A stretch of DNA of 64,000 nucleotides from Larkinella humicola. GTDB taxonomy: Bacteria > Bacteroidota > Bacteroidia > Cytophagales > Spirosomataceae. The translations under genes and the position numbers were made by a program. Shown piece after piece: positions 53,386-62,638 of this stretch; position 1 is the stretch's first letter, and every line of letters begins with the position of its first letter. The notes beneath the pieces were generated by a model. It worked only from the letters and a program-made list of their open reading frames with translations. It was not told where the DNA came from and ran no database searches. Location of the stretch: contig NZ_VTWS01000010.1 in assembly GCF_008727875.1 (NCBI RefSeq), forward strand, positions 124,001-188,000. Reading direction: 5' to 3'.

Positions 53386-55070
53386 CAATAACCGGGATTT
53401 TGAACCAGGCCACTGGTCAGGACTTCTTTCGATGGAATGGGCCAGAGGTATTGCCGGGTGGCGTCGAACTTCCGGATGGTCAGTTGTTTGATCAGTCCGG
53501 CGCTGAACATAGGCGAGAAATCCGCCACGCCGTCGTCGTCGATCTGCGGTACCTGCGGGAAAAACCACAGACCCGGTTTGACCACTTTCGTCCGCAGATC
53601 AGCCGGGTCGAGCAGGCCGTAATTGAGCTTGTTCAGCACTTTTTCGGCGAGTTTCCAGCGAATCAAATCCATGTAGCGGATGCCTTCCAGGGCAAATTCC
53701 ATGCGCCGTTCCGTCCGCAGGATTTTGCGTAAGGCCGCCTGTGTACCGGTTTTTACCGCCGGATACGTCGTTGCCGTTGCACTGACGCCATAGGCCCGCG
53801 CCCGAACCGCATTGATGGCGTCCGGCACAGACTGGTCAATTTCGTTCAGTTCAATTTTGGCTTCAGCATACATCAGCAACACGTCGGCGTAGCGGATGAG
53901 GATTTTGTCGGGCTCGGCGGTCCAGGAGTTCAGCAGCCAGTCGGCATCGATGCCTTTTTTCCAGATCAGCCCATTGAACGACGCAAACTGCGCAATCGAC
54001 CGGGTGTCGTTGTTGTTGACCAAGGTATTGTTGCTGGTTCTCAGAACCTTGACCGAATCCGGGTGCGGTTGAAAAATAAAACCGAGGTGAGGTGTCTGGA
54101 ATTCAACAATGGTGGCCGTGCAGCGCGGATCGCGGTTCAGGAACGGTTTCCGCGGATCGAACAGCGGGGATTCGTCGATGGGCAAACCGTCTTTGCAGAG
54201 GAACGCACAGAACAGATCCCACGAAGGATCTTTGGCCGCATAACCGCCCGCGTTCCGGGGAACGTAATCCTGGAGTCCGCCCAGGGTCACTTTCAGCGCC
54301 ACCGAGCGGGGCAGGCCGAAAATGGTTTCCGGCGAATTCTTGGTTTTCGATAAAAACAGATTGTCAAAACTGTCGTGAAGCCGGTACACCTTCAGATCCA
54401 TGCAGGCTTTGGCGGCATCACGTGCGGTTTTCCAGTCGCTCATCTGCAACGCAATCCGGGCTTTCATGGCGTAGGCACCGCCGGCCGTCGCCCGTTTGAG
54501 TTCCGAGGTGCTGTAGGTGGTTTTCAGGTTGGCGGCCGCAAAATCGAAGTCGGCGTAGATTTTTTGCAAAACCGTCTCCTTGGGCGTCTGTTTCAGGGCC
54601 AGCGCTTCGTCGATGGTGAGCGTACTTTCCGTATAGACGATATTGCCATAATGCGAAAGCAGCCGCGAATACTGACACGCCCGAATAAACCGGGCTTCGG
54701 CGGCATAGCGGTCGATTTGTTCCTTCGACAAAACGGCGGCCGCCCGGTCCACGCTCTGAATCACGAGGTTGGCCCTGGCAATGGCCTTGTAGGTATTGGT
54801 CCACCAGGTGCCGACAAAGTCGGTTTCGCCGTTGAGGGTGGCGCCGGTAATGGCCGTGGTGGCATCCCGGTACGTCCAGTCGTCGGTCCACTCGTCGGAG
54901 TCCTGCATCCAGAACGCATCTTTGTACAAACCGTTTAACGACATCTCGATTTCCTCGGCGTTGGCATTCCAGGTTTCACCGGAGCCGTCGGACAACGGAT
55001 TCAGGTCCAGGCTATCACAGGCGGTTATGAAAAACAGCCCGAAAAGGAAAATCAATACATTTAGTTTCAT
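53385..55070 (-). CDS. SusD/RagB-family outer-membrane lipoprotein
   Basis: 561 aa. I start at 55070 (MKLNVLIFLF), giving a lipoprotein signal with lipobox FITAC and Cys18; the frame is open further upstream into the SusC gene. SusD features are AEARFIRACQYSRLLSHYGNIVY, RYADVLLMYAEAKIE, TERRMEFALEGIRYMDLIRWK, the YLWPIPSKEV block and the terminal NPGY. It starts 11 nt after the SusC stop. Binds the ligand imported by the SusC protein at 55082; ligand unknown. Confidence 0.95.
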   Translation of the reverse strand: MKLNVLIFLFGLFFITACDSLDLNPLSDGSGETWNANAEEIEMSLNGLYKDAFWMQDSDEWTDDWTYRDATTAITGATLNGETDFVGTWWTNTYKAIARANLVIQSVDRAAAVLSKEQIDRYAAEARFIRACQYSRLLSHYGNIVYTESTLTIDEALALKQTPKETVLQKIYADFDFAAANLKTTYSTSELKRATAGGAYAMKARIALQMSDWKTARDAAKACMDLKVYRLHDSFDNLFLSKTKNSPETIFGLPRSVALKVTLGGLQDYVPRNAGGYAAKDPSWDLFCAFLCKDGLPIDESPLFDPRKPFLNRDPRCTATIVEFQTPHLGFIFQPHPDSVKVLRTSNNTLVNNNDTRSIAQFASFNGLIWKKGIDADWLLNSWTAEPDKILIRYADVLLMYAEAKIELNEIDQSVPDAINAVRARAYGVSATATTYPAVKTGTQAALRKILRTERRMEFALEGIRYMDLIRWKLAEKVLNKLNYGLLDPADLRTKVVKPGLWFFPQVPQIDDDGVADFSPMFSAGLIKQLTIRKFDATRQYLWPIPSKEVLTSGLVQNPGY

Positions 55071-55081
55071 GGCGGATCGGG

Positions 55082-58000
55082 TTAGAATTTGACAGAAGCT
55101 CCAAAGACAAAGGACGTGGTGATGGGATAGCCCAGCGACGTCATTTCGGGGTCCCAGCCTTTGGGAAACTTGCTGATGGACAGCAGGTCGGTCACGGAAC
55201 TGTAAACACGAATGCTCTGCATTTTCAGTTTCTGGGTGAATCCTTTCGGAATGTTGTAGCCCAGGCTGATGTTTTTGAGCCGGAAATAACCGCCGTTGAT
55301 CAGCCAATAGTCGGAGAGGGCGTAGTTGTTGCCCGCCGAGGTGTTCGAATACCGGGGGTATTGCGCCTGCAAATTCTGGTCAGCGGTGTTATAAGTGCTC
55401 CAGGCGTTGCCGTCCAGAATGGCGGGAAAGGTGCCGAAATTTTCGCGCAGGGGCTGAACAATGTCCGCGCCCAGCCGGGAATTTTGTTTGGCCACGCCCT
55501 GAAGCACCAGCCCGAAATCCCAGTTTTTGTAGCCCACATTGAAGTTGGCCCCGTAGGTGAGCCGGGGCAGCGAGCCGCCCAACAGCACGCGGTCATACTC
55601 GGGTGAAATCCGACCGTCCGGTACGCCGTTGGGGCCGCTGATGTCGCGGTAACGCACATCGCCCGGTTTGACGTTGGCGTTCAGTTTGGGCGAGTTGGCC
55701 ACCTCGTCGGCGGTTTGAAAAAGGCCGTCGGAGACATACCCATACCATTCCTTGAACTGGCTGCCTTGCCGGATAATCTGGTCGCCGGTGAAGACGGTTC
55801 CGCCCAGATCGCCCATAACGGACTTAAAATCAGAGAGGTTGACCGACGCACTGTAGGTCAGATCACCGGCGCGGTCGTTCCAGCTTGCCTGCATGTCCCA
55901 GCCCGTTGTGTGCATTTTTCCGGTATTCTGATACGGGTTATCAAAGCCGACGTAATCGGGGATTTCCAGTTCCAGCAGCATATCCCGGGTGGTTTTTTTG
56001 AAATAATCCGCCGTAACCCGCAGCCGGTCGCGGAAGAAATTGACGTCCAGACCGAGGTTGTAGGACGAGGTCGTTTCCCAGGTAATATCCCGAATCGCAT
56101 ACTGAAACTGGGCTGCCGACTGTGCCGAAACCACCGTGTTGCCCTGATAGAACAGGGAGGAGTTTTCAAAATTCAGAATGGCCTGGTACGGATAGAAGTT
56201 ACTGCCGATCCGTTCGTTCCCCAGCGTACCCCAAGAGGCCCGGAATTTCAGAAACGACAGCCAGGAGGCACTGGTTTTTAGAAACGGTTCTTCCGAAATT
56301 ACCCAACCCGCCGAAACCGAAGGGAAAGAACCCCAGCGATAGGCCGAAGCAAACCGCGAGGAGGCATCGTAGCGGATGTTGGCCTGGAGCAGATACTTGT
56401 CCTTGTAGCCGTACATCACCCGCCCGAACCACGAGCGATACGCATTTTCACTGGCACTGCCGCTGTTGTCGCGGAAGTCGAGCGGGCCGAGGTTCAAGTA
56501 GGGATAGGAATTCAGAATATATTGTCCGCGCGACGCACCCAGGGACTCGTTGAACGCGTAGAAATATTCGTAACCGCCCAGTAGATTCAGGTTGTGATCA
56601 CCGAACTGGCGGGTGTAGTTGGCCAGTGCCTGGGTGGTGTAGCGGTAACTGTCGTTGCGGCTTTCGTCCAGCCGGGTTTGCGATTGCCCTTCAATGTACC
56701 CGGCGATGGTGTTCGGGCTGTTCCAGAGCGTATACGGAACCTTCTTTGTAAAGACCTTGACCTTGTCGAAATTGAAGAAGGGCGACAGCACACCGGTGAT
56801 TTTCAGTCCTTTAATCGGGGTAAAATCCAGGCTGATCTTGCCGCCGACCTGATTATACCAGGCGTTGTTGAAACCGCCGTTTTTCAGCCGGGCGTAAATG
56901 TTGGCGCCGTCTTTCCCGGAACCGATGCGCCCATCCGAAAACGTCGCGGCATACACCGGGGGCATGATGCCCATTTTGTAAAACGGGTAAGAGCCGCTTC
57001 GGTCGTCGGTGATGGGCTGGGGTGAAAACGCCCGCCGGAAGTTGAAATCAACGCTGGCTGAGAGGTATTTCGTGATGGTGAGGTCGTTGTTGACCCGGGC
57101 CGTAATCCGCTCGTAACTCCGGCCGTCATACAACGCATCGGTTTTGTCGTAGCCCAGCGAAACCCGCGACCGCAGTGATTTGCCGGAACCGGAAATGCTG
57201 AGCAAATGGGTGCGCCGGGGCGCATACTCGTTCAGCATCAGACTGCGCCAGTCGGTATTGGGATATTGGTCGGGGTCCTGCGCGTGCAGGTTGTCGTAGT
57301 TATCGATCAGGTCTTTGGGGTAGGTTGGGTAGGCATTGGCGTTGTTGCCATTGTCGTTCCACCGAAGCTCGTTGGTGAGCTGCATATACCGTTTGGCATT
57401 CACGTAGTCCGGCAGTCGCGTTGCTTTTTCAAAACCGTATTCTGCCGTGTAATCGAGGCTGAGCTGACCGGTTTTGGCTCGTTTGGTGGTGATCAGAATG
57501 ACCCCTGCAGCCGCCCGGGAACCGTAGATCGAAGCCGACGCGGCATCTTTCAGAACCGAAATATTATCGACATCGTTGGGGTTGATCGAATTGATATCAT
57601 CGATCGGAACGCCGTCGAGGATGTAAAGTGGGTTGGCCCCTGCGTCATTGATCGTCGTGATGCCCCGAACCCGGATGGTGGCGGTGGCACCGGGGGCGCT
57701 GTTGTTGCGCGTCACGGTGACACCCGGTACGGCCCCCTGCAACGCCTGGGAAATCTGGGTGGTTTTGCGGGTGGTGATCGCATCGCCCTGAATCGACGCA
57801 ACAGCCCCGGTCAGGTCTTTTTTCTGCATGGTTCCGTAGCCCACCACGACGACTTCTTCCAGCGTTTTCAGGTCCGGAACCAGTTGGATCGCGAAAGTCG
57901 ACTGGTTGCCAACGACAACTTCCTGATTCTCATATCCCACGAAAGAGAACACCAGCGTAGCCCCTCCGTCCGGTATCGACAGCCGAAATTTGCCATCCAT

Positions 58001-58525
58001 GTCGGTCGAGGTGCCGCGTGTCGTGTTTTTGATCACCACACTAACGCCCGGCAACCCTTCGTCATTTTCGGCAGTGACGGTTCCGGTAATCGTCCGGTCG
58101 ACCGCTTCCGGAACACCGTCAGTATTCAGGTAGGCATTCGATTCGGAAGCCGGTAAAGCCGTTGGCGGAAGCTGAATGACGATCTGGCCACTGATGACCT
58201 GATAGGTCAGGCCCAGCGGTTTCAGGAGCGATTCGAGCACGGCGGCCAGTTTCTGATTCTGGGCATTCAGCGACACTTTCCGGGCCGCCGGAATGGTGTT
58301 GGGGCTATACACGAAATCGACCTTAGCAAGCCGTTCCAGCCGGGTAAGAATGTTCTTCAGGGCCACCTCATCCGCCTTGATCGAGATCGGGCGCTGAAGC
58401 ATATCCTGCGCCTTGCTGTCGTAGGCCAGAGTCGATCCGGCCAGCAGCAGGCTGAGGAAAATAGGGAATAACGAGATTTTCATGACGGTTAGAAGGGTCA
58501 AACCGAGCATTCGACAAAATTTCAT
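55082..58525 (-). CDS. SusC/RagA TonB-linked transporter with STN signalling domain
   Basis: About 1147 aa using the start at 58525 (MKFCRMLGL); starts at 58585 or 58483 are possible. After the signal peptide an STN domain (about 40-110: RPISIKADEVALKNILTRLERLAKVDFVYS) precedes the carboxypeptidase-like domain (ITGTVTAENDEGLPGVSVVIKNTTRGTSTD), the TonB-box-like EEVVVVGYGTMQKKDLTGAVASI, the plug (ITTINDAGANPLYILDGVPI, ILITTKRAKTG) and the barrel ending TTSFVFGASVKF. STN domains talk to FecR anti-sigma factors, and FecR is the next gene upstream (58698). Substrate-induced self-regulation is therefore expected. Confidence 0.95.
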   Translation of the reverse strand: MKFCRMLGLTLLTVMKISLFPIFLSLLLAGSTLAYDSKAQDMLQRPISIKADEVALKNILTRLERLAKVDFVYSPNTIPAARKVSLNAQNQKLAAVLESLLKPLGLTYQVISGQIVIQLPPTALPASESNAYLNTDGVPEAVDRTITGTVTAENDEGLPGVSVVIKNTTRGTSTDMDGKFRLSIPDGGATLVFSFVGYENQEVVVGNQSTFAIQLVPDLKTLEEVVVVGYGTMQKKDLTGAVASIQGDAITTRKTTQISQALQGAVPGVTVTRNNSAPGATATIRVRGITTINDAGANPLYILDGVPIDDINSINPNDVDNISVLKDAASASIYGSRAAAGVILITTKRAKTGQLSLDYTAEYGFEKATRLPDYVNAKRYMQLTNELRWNDNGNNANAYPTYPKDLIDNYDNLHAQDPDQYPNTDWRSLMLNEYAPRRTHLLSISGSGKSLRSRVSLGYDKTDALYDGRSYERITARVNNDLTITKYLSASVDFNFRRAFSPQPITDDRSGSYPFYKMGIMPPVYAATFSDGRIGSGKDGANIYARLKNGGFNNAWYNQVGGKISLDFTPIKGLKITGVLSPFFNFDKVKVFTKKVPYTLWNSPNTIAGYIEGQSQTRLDESRNDSYRYTTQALANYTRQFGDHNLNLLGGYEYFYAFNESLGASRGQYILNSYPYLNLGPLDFRDNSGSASENAYRSWFGRVMYGYKDKYLLQANIRYDASSRFASAYRWGSFPSVSAGWVISEEPFLKTSASWLSFLKFRASWGTLGNERIGSNFYPYQAILNFENSSLFYQGNTVVSAQSAAQFQYAIRDITWETTSSYNLGLDVNFFRDRLRVTADYFKKTTRDMLLELEIPDYVGFDNPYQNTGKMHTTGWDMQASWNDRAGDLTYSASVNLSDFKSVMGDLGGTVFTGDQIIRQGSQFKEWYGYVSDGLFQTADEVANSPKLNANVKPGDVRYRDISGPNGVPDGRISPEYDRVLLGGSLPRLTYGANFNVGYKNWDFGLVLQGVAKQNSRLGADIVQPLRENFGTFPAILDGNAWSTYNTADQNLQAQYPRYSNTSAGNNYALSDYWLINGGYFRLKNISLGYNIPKGFTQKLKMQSIRVYSSVTDLLSISKFPKGWDPEMTSLGYPITTSFVFGASVKF

Positions 58526-58626
58526 ACTTTTGTATGTTTTGTTGGGAGAAAATGAATGAATTCGACAAAACAAATCCCTGTTCATCCTGGCAGATGAATG
58601 ATGATGCGCATCAAGGGAAAATTCCG

Positions 58627-58654
58627 GGCCGACTGTGTAGCCGCACTTTCGGCC
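58627..58654. terminator. Small hairpin between fecR-like and susC genes
   Basis: GGCCGA (58627-58632) pairs with TCGGCC (58649-58654), followed on the + strand by seven T. It lies in the 172-nt gap between the two minus-strand genes; on the minus strand the A-run precedes the stem. It could limit read-through or be a processing site. Confidence 0.35.
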
Positions 58655-58697
58655 TTTTTTTGGTAGCTGTTGGTTACTTCATAGGGTTCAAGGTGGG

Positions 58698-59780
58698 TTA
58701 AAGTGGGTCAAAAGAGGATGGGTCGCAGCCGACACCTGTGATGAGAATGCGGTTTCCCTGCACTTCATACTGCGCATTGATCGCCCGGCAGAGCAGTTCC
58801 AGTTTGCTGTAGAGCGGCTGGTGGGTGATCTTCCCCGTAAACCGGCAATGGGTCAGGGAGTCGTTGCCGATCACCATCTCAATACCGTACGTTTTTTCGA
58901 GTTGCTTCAGCACGTCTGGCAACGTGCTGTTTTCGAAGGCAAACGTGGCCGGTTCGGGGCGGATGGCCGTCTGAATCGGTTCGGGCTGATCGATTAAACC
59001 GCGGGTCAGGCGGTTTTCATCCAGAAAAATGGTTACTTTCTGATTGGGCGTCAACACCACCGACGCTTCCCGGACGTCGGCGTTTTCCGTTTTTGGCGTG
59101 GACTGCTGATTCTTTTTAAACACCGCCACTTTGCCGGTATGAACCGCCACTTCCACGGTTGGGGCGTTGGTGGGGGCCGTGATCCAGAAACTCGTACCCA
59201 AAACGCGGGTCACGATGGCACCGCTGTAGACCAGAAACGGACGGCTGGCGTCTTTGTGAATCCGGAAAAAGGCCTTCCCGTTGAGCCAGATTTCCCGTTT
59301 GTGGGGAAGTGTCTGGGTGGCATAGCGGATCGTACTTTGCGGTTGCAGGTGAACGATGCTGCCGTCTTCTAGTTCGATGATCAGGGGTTTAGCGGTTTTA
59401 TTGGCTTGTTCGACAAAACCATCCCCGGCAGCAACCGGACGGTTTTCTATCGTTCCACGTACTGACTGATACCGGTAGAAAATTAGAGAGCCAAAACCGA
59501 TGAGCGCGACCACGGCCGCAGCCGCAACCCACCGCCGGAACCACGGCCACCGGAGTACGTTCTCTTCTGCATTTGTAGACGCTGCAAGATCATCATTCGT
59601 TTGTAAATCAATCTGATGCCAAAGTTTTTTCTTTAACTTCTGCCGGTCTTCTTCGCTCAACGCCAGTGCGCTGCCGGTTCCCAATTGATCGTACCACCGA
59701 TCGATCAGCCGGATTTCCGCGTCCGTGCAGTGACCGGCGTTGTATTTCGTAAGCAATCGGGCGAATTCTTCTTTTTGCAT
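58698..59780 (-). CDS. FecR-family anti-sigma factor
   Basis: 360 aa. The N-terminal cytoplasmic helical domain (1-75) is followed by one membrane segment (about 84-105, WVAAAAVVALIGFGSLIFY). The periplasmic FecR domain spans about 125-240 (IELEDGSIVHLQPQSTIRYA, REIWLNGKAFFRIHKDASRPFLVYSG, TRVLGTSFWI, VEVAVHTGKVAVF). The C-terminal DUF4974-type domain spans about 280-350 (FENSTLPDVLKQLEKTYGIEMVI and LCRAINAQYEV). It would receive the STN-domain signal from the SusC at 55082 and control the divergently encoded sigma factor at 60019. Confidence 0.94.
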   Translation of the reverse strand: MQKEEFARLLTKYNAGHCTDAEIRLIDRWYDQLGTGSALALSEEDRQKLKKKLWHQIDLQTNDDLAASTNAEENVLRWPWFRRWVAAAAVVALIGFGSLIFYRYQSVRGTIENRPVAAGDGFVEQANKTAKPLIIELEDGSIVHLQPQSTIRYATQTLPHKREIWLNGKAFFRIHKDASRPFLVYSGAIVTRVLGTSFWITAPTNAPTVEVAVHTGKVAVFKKNQQSTPKTENADVREASVVLTPNQKVTIFLDENRLTRGLIDQPEPIQTAIRPEPATFAFENSTLPDVLKQLEKTYGIEMVIGNDSLTHCRFTGKITHQPLYSKLELLCRAINAQYEVQGNRILITGVGCDPSSFDPL

Positions 59781-60018
59781 GGGCCGTTGACGCTGTCATG
59801 TACTGCCTATGTCGATCAAGGCCCCGGTTTACCCTAAATGTTTTTATAAAATAGGGGATTGTTTATAGAAATAAGCCCAATTTGGCGATATATTATTTCT
59901 TTAGTTCAATTGGCCGGGCTATTGCAAAGCCGTATCCTTCAGGGCGGTTAAACTCCTTTGGCACTATTTTGTAAAAAAATGGTAATTTGGTCTTTCTTTA
60001 ATCGACGCGGGTGCACAC

Positions 60019-60618
60019 ATGTCGGCAGATTTACGACTTTCTTCGCTGAAAGAGTGGGATGATGAGCAGGTACTAAGGGCGTTAACCGATGGCAATCGGC
60101 TGGCACTGGCGGAACTGTACGAGCGGTATTGGTATGCCCTCTACCGGGTGGCTTTTCAAAAAACAAAATCGCCGGAAATGGCCGAAGAACTGGTGCAGGA
60201 TTTATTCGTTCAGCTTTGGCAGAAACGGGAATCGCTGGCCGTTCGCCGGGTCGATTATTATTTGTTCGGGGCCTTGAAATATTCGATCATCGATGCCATC
60301 AAAAGCCGCATCGTTCACGAGAAATTTCAGGAATACCAGCAGTTCTTCGCCCCACAGGCCGATTTTTCGACCGAAGACCAACTGTCGTATAATGACTTGC
60401 TGGGAACGATCGAAACCGAGTTGCTGAAACTCCCGCCCAAAACGCAGGAAGTGTTCCGGATGAGCCGCTTCGAGGGGCGGACCATCCCGGAAATTTCGCG
60501 AAAACTCGCCCTAACCGACAAAGCCGTCGAATACCACCTTTCGAAGGCCCTCAAACTGCTCCGGACGCAACTGCGGGATTATAGTTTTGTGCTTTTTTTG
60601 ATGATGGTTTGCCGGTAG
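60019..60618 (+). CDS. ECF-type RNA polymerase sigma factor
   Basis: 199 aa, Bacteroidota FecI-like group. Region 2 spans about 25-95 (ALAELYERYWYALYRVAF, ELVQDLFVQLWQKRESL). Region 4 spans about 130-185 (LPPKTQEVFRMSRFEGRTIPEISRKLALTDKAVEYHLSKALKLL), and the C-terminus is hydrophobic. Divergent from fecR with a 238-nt AT-rich shared upstream region (59781-60018) that contains a near -7 box, GGTAATTTGG. It should drive the SusC/SusD operon when released by FecR. Confidence 0.93.
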   Translation: MSADLRLSSLKEWDDEQVLRALTDGNRLALAELYERYWYALYRVAFQKTKSPEMAEELVQDLFVQLWQKRESLAVRRVDYYLFGALKYSIIDAIKSRIVHEKFQEYQQFFAPQADFSTEDQLSYNDLLGTIETELLKLPPKTQEVFRMSRFEGRTIPEISRKLALTDKAVEYHLSKALKLLRTQLRDYSFVLFLMMVCR

Positions 60619-60639
60619 GGTTGTCTCCTCTCCCCGACA

Positions 60640-60712
60640 TAACCCCGCATTCCCCCCGTATTCCCGTTCATTCCGGCATATCCCCGCATTCCCCGGATTT
60701 CATCCGGGGCTA
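60640..60712. repeat. Degenerate CCCCGCATT word array ending in a hairpin
   Basis: About six near-repeats of a 9-11 nt word (CCCCGCATT, CCCCCCGTATT, CCCGTTCATT, CCGGCATAT, CCCCGCATT, CCCCGGATT). The last forms the perfect 8-bp hairpin CCCCGGAT-TTC-ATCCGGGG (60691-60709), a likely terminator between the convergent sigma-factor and ChaN-like genes. Unlike the other word arrays it has no long complementary arm. Confidence 0.7.
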
Positions 60713-60786
60713 TTGATTGAATCCTTTCAGGCTTGGTTTTTTGGGGTGTTCCGGGGGATTTGGGGCTGCTGAGTGGATGGGGTGAC

Positions 60787-61671
60787 TTAATACGTCTTCG
60801 TCATATCGGCTGGAATGTGCAGGATAAAACTCGCCAGATTCTGGTTGGCTTTGTCGGGTTTTGCCACATCCGGTACTTCGACCGACGCGATGGTCACGAT
60901 TTTGAGATCCGGCTGTTTCTGGCGCAGGTACCAGATAATCCCTTCGAAATTGTTGGAATGGTAGGAACCGTTAAAATGCAGAAAAGTGGAGCCGGGTTTG
61001 CGGTTTTGCAGGATAAAATGGGCCATCGTCGCGTCTTTGATGGCCTGCGCACGGGCAAAATTAGCAGCCTGGTCGGAGGGGCCTTTGCTGGCGGAGGGCG
61101 AAACCGCATCGCCGTGCATCATGTCCAGCATGGCTTTGTAACCGGGCAGGGTCAGATCGACGGTTAGGGGCAGGGGGGCCATCCAGGCTTTTTGGGCCGT
61201 CGGAACCGTATCGAGCGACGCCAGTCCGTGCCGCGCGACGGCACTGGCATACCGGCGGGGGACGTTCGTTGCCACCACCGATAGCTTGTGTTCCCGCGCA
61301 AAATCGACCAGCGGGCGGTAATCGGTTTTGTAATTGTTCCAGAGCCGCGCCTGTTTGGGGAATTCCTTGTCCGTCGTTTTGCCGGAGACATAATCCGATA
61401 AAGCTGTCTGGTTATCTGCTTCAAACATTTCGGCACCCAGGATCAAGTGTTCTTTTCTCTGCTCGTATAAATCCTTCGTCAACTGCAATTCCAGCCAGTG
61501 GCAGATCGGATTGTTGTGCAATTCACCAAAAAAGACAACATCGGCTCCGGCCGCTTCTTTCAGAACTTTCTGATAACTCGTGGTTTTTAGTTTCTGGTTG
61601 TAAAACTGGTAAGCCGGTTTATCGCTGGTAAAGGCAAAACAGGGAAGGAGGAACAGGAGCAGGTATCTCAT
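60787..61671 (-). CDS. ChaN-family (Tiki-like) heme-uptake-type protein
   Basis: 294 aa from 61671 (MRYLLLFLLPC), with an 11-aa longer alternative. The leader is hydrophobic and a Cys at 11 makes a lipoprotein possible, though the lipobox is not canonical. ChaN-family blocks: VVFFGELHNNPICHWLELQL, LILGAEMFEADNQTALSDY, FAREHKLSVVATNVPRRY, and FLHFNGSYHSNNFEGIIWYL with His residues that could bind heme or metal. ChaN of Campylobacter is an iron-regulated, heme-binding lipoprotein; other members are uncharacterised. No iron-regulatory site is evident nearby. Confidence 0.88.
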   Translation of the reverse strand: MRYLLLFLLPCFAFTSDKPAYQFYNQKLKTTSYQKVLKEAAGADVVFFGELHNNPICHWLELQLTKDLYEQRKEHLILGAEMFEADNQTALSDYVSGKTTDKEFPKQARLWNNYKTDYRPLVDFAREHKLSVVATNVPRRYASAVARHGLASLDTVPTAQKAWMAPLPLTVDLTLPGYKAMLDMMHGDAVSPSASKGPSDQAANFARAQAIKDATMAHFILQNRKPGSTFLHFNGSYHSNNFEGIIWYLRQKQPDLKIVTIASVEVPDVAKPDKANQNLASFILHIPADMTKTY

Positions 61672-61724
61672 CGTCTGGTGTTTATTTAGACGCAATATAA
61701 ACAAGGTTGGCCGAGGTATGGCAA

Positions 61725-61835
61725 TAAAAAAGGGTTATTTCGCAGAGTTGAGCGGAGGACATCAGAGTCAATCAGAGAAAAACTCTGCGTAACTCCTTTT
61801 AACTCTGCTTAACTCTGCGAAATAACCCCTTTTTA
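61725..61835. repeat. Hairpin of degenerate AACTCTGCG words
   Basis: Left arm 61726-61757 and right arm 61803-61834 pair with two mismatches and one 1-nt indel. The right side is a chain of 10-mers (AACTCTGCGT, AACTCCTTTT, AACTCTGCTT, AACTCTGCGA). It lies between two codirectional minus-strand genes: 11 nt after the DUF1080 stop and 54 nt before the ChaN-like start. Confidence 0.8.
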
Positions 61836-61846
61836 ACTCTAAAAGA

Positions 61847-62638
61847 TTACAACTCCCGAATCCAGATGTTCCGGTAGCCCACTGGATTGCCGTGATCCTG
61901 CAACAGGAGCGGTCCTTTGCCGTGGGGTTGCAGTTTCGGATACCCGATGTATTCCGTCGTGCCTTTAATGTTGGTATTGTTCTGCACCAGAATACCGTTC
62001 ATCAAAACCGTCACTTTGCCCTGTTCCAGCATCATGCCGTCTTTGTTGAACCGGGGCGCAAAATAGATGATGTCGTAGGTCTGCCACTCCCCCGGTTTCC
62101 GGCTGGGGTTGACCAGCGGAATCGCCTGTTTGTAGATGGAACCCACCATCCCGTTCGAATACGTCGGGTTGTTGTAGCCGTCGAGGACCTGCAACTCGTA
62201 GCGGCCCTGGAGGAAAATACCGCTGTTGCCGCGTCCCTGTCCGCTGCCTTCCACTTTGTCCGGCGTCCGGAATTCGATGTGAAGCTGGAAATCCTGGAAC
62301 TCCTGTTTGGTCCGAAGGGAAGCCCCTTTGGCCGAATACATGGCTCCATCCCGGATCGGCCAGGGATTGGACCCTTCCGTAACGCCGTTCCAGCTACTCG
62401 CGCTGTACCCATTAACAGACACCCATTTGCTGCCGTCCTTGCCGTCGAATAACACGATGGCGTCGGAAGGAGCCGTGGTGCCGGAAGCCGTAGCGGGCGA
62501 CAAAACACCCGGTGTGACCACACGCGGAACCGGTTCCCAGATTTCAGACGACTCCGGATTTTGTTTGGGTTTCTCCTGAGCTACTGCCCATTGGGCCAGC
62601 CCCAGAAGCAGGGCAAAGGCTAAAGTACTTTTTTTCAT
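61847..62638 (-). CDS. DUF1080 (3-keto-disaccharide hydrolase family) secreted protein
   Basis: 263 aa with a Sec signal (MKKSTLAFALLLGLAQWAVAQ); start at 62638. A Pro/Glu-rich linker precedes the jelly-roll domain, which begins AIVLFDGKDGSKWVSVNG and contains LRTKQEFQDFQLHIEFRTP, GRGNSGIFLQGRYELQVLDGY, GEWQTYDIIYFAPRF and VGYRNIWIREL. The NSGIFLQGRYE block marks the subgroup shared with the protein at 63142. Divergent from that gene. Periplasmic keto-glycoside cleavage is a family-based guess. Confidence 0.92.
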   Translation of the reverse strand: MKKSTLAFALLLGLAQWAVAQEKPKQNPESSEIWEPVPRVVTPGVLSPATASGTTAPSDAIVLFDGKDGSKWVSVNGYSASSWNGVTEGSNPWPIRDGAMYSAKGASLRTKQEFQDFQLHIEFRTPDKVEGSGQGRGNSGIFLQGRYELQVLDGYNNPTYSNGMVGSIYKQAIPLVNPSRKPGEWQTYDIIYFAPRFNKDGMMLEQGKVTVLMNGILVQNNTNIKGTTEYIGYPKLQPHGKGPLLLQDHGNPVGYRNIWIREL

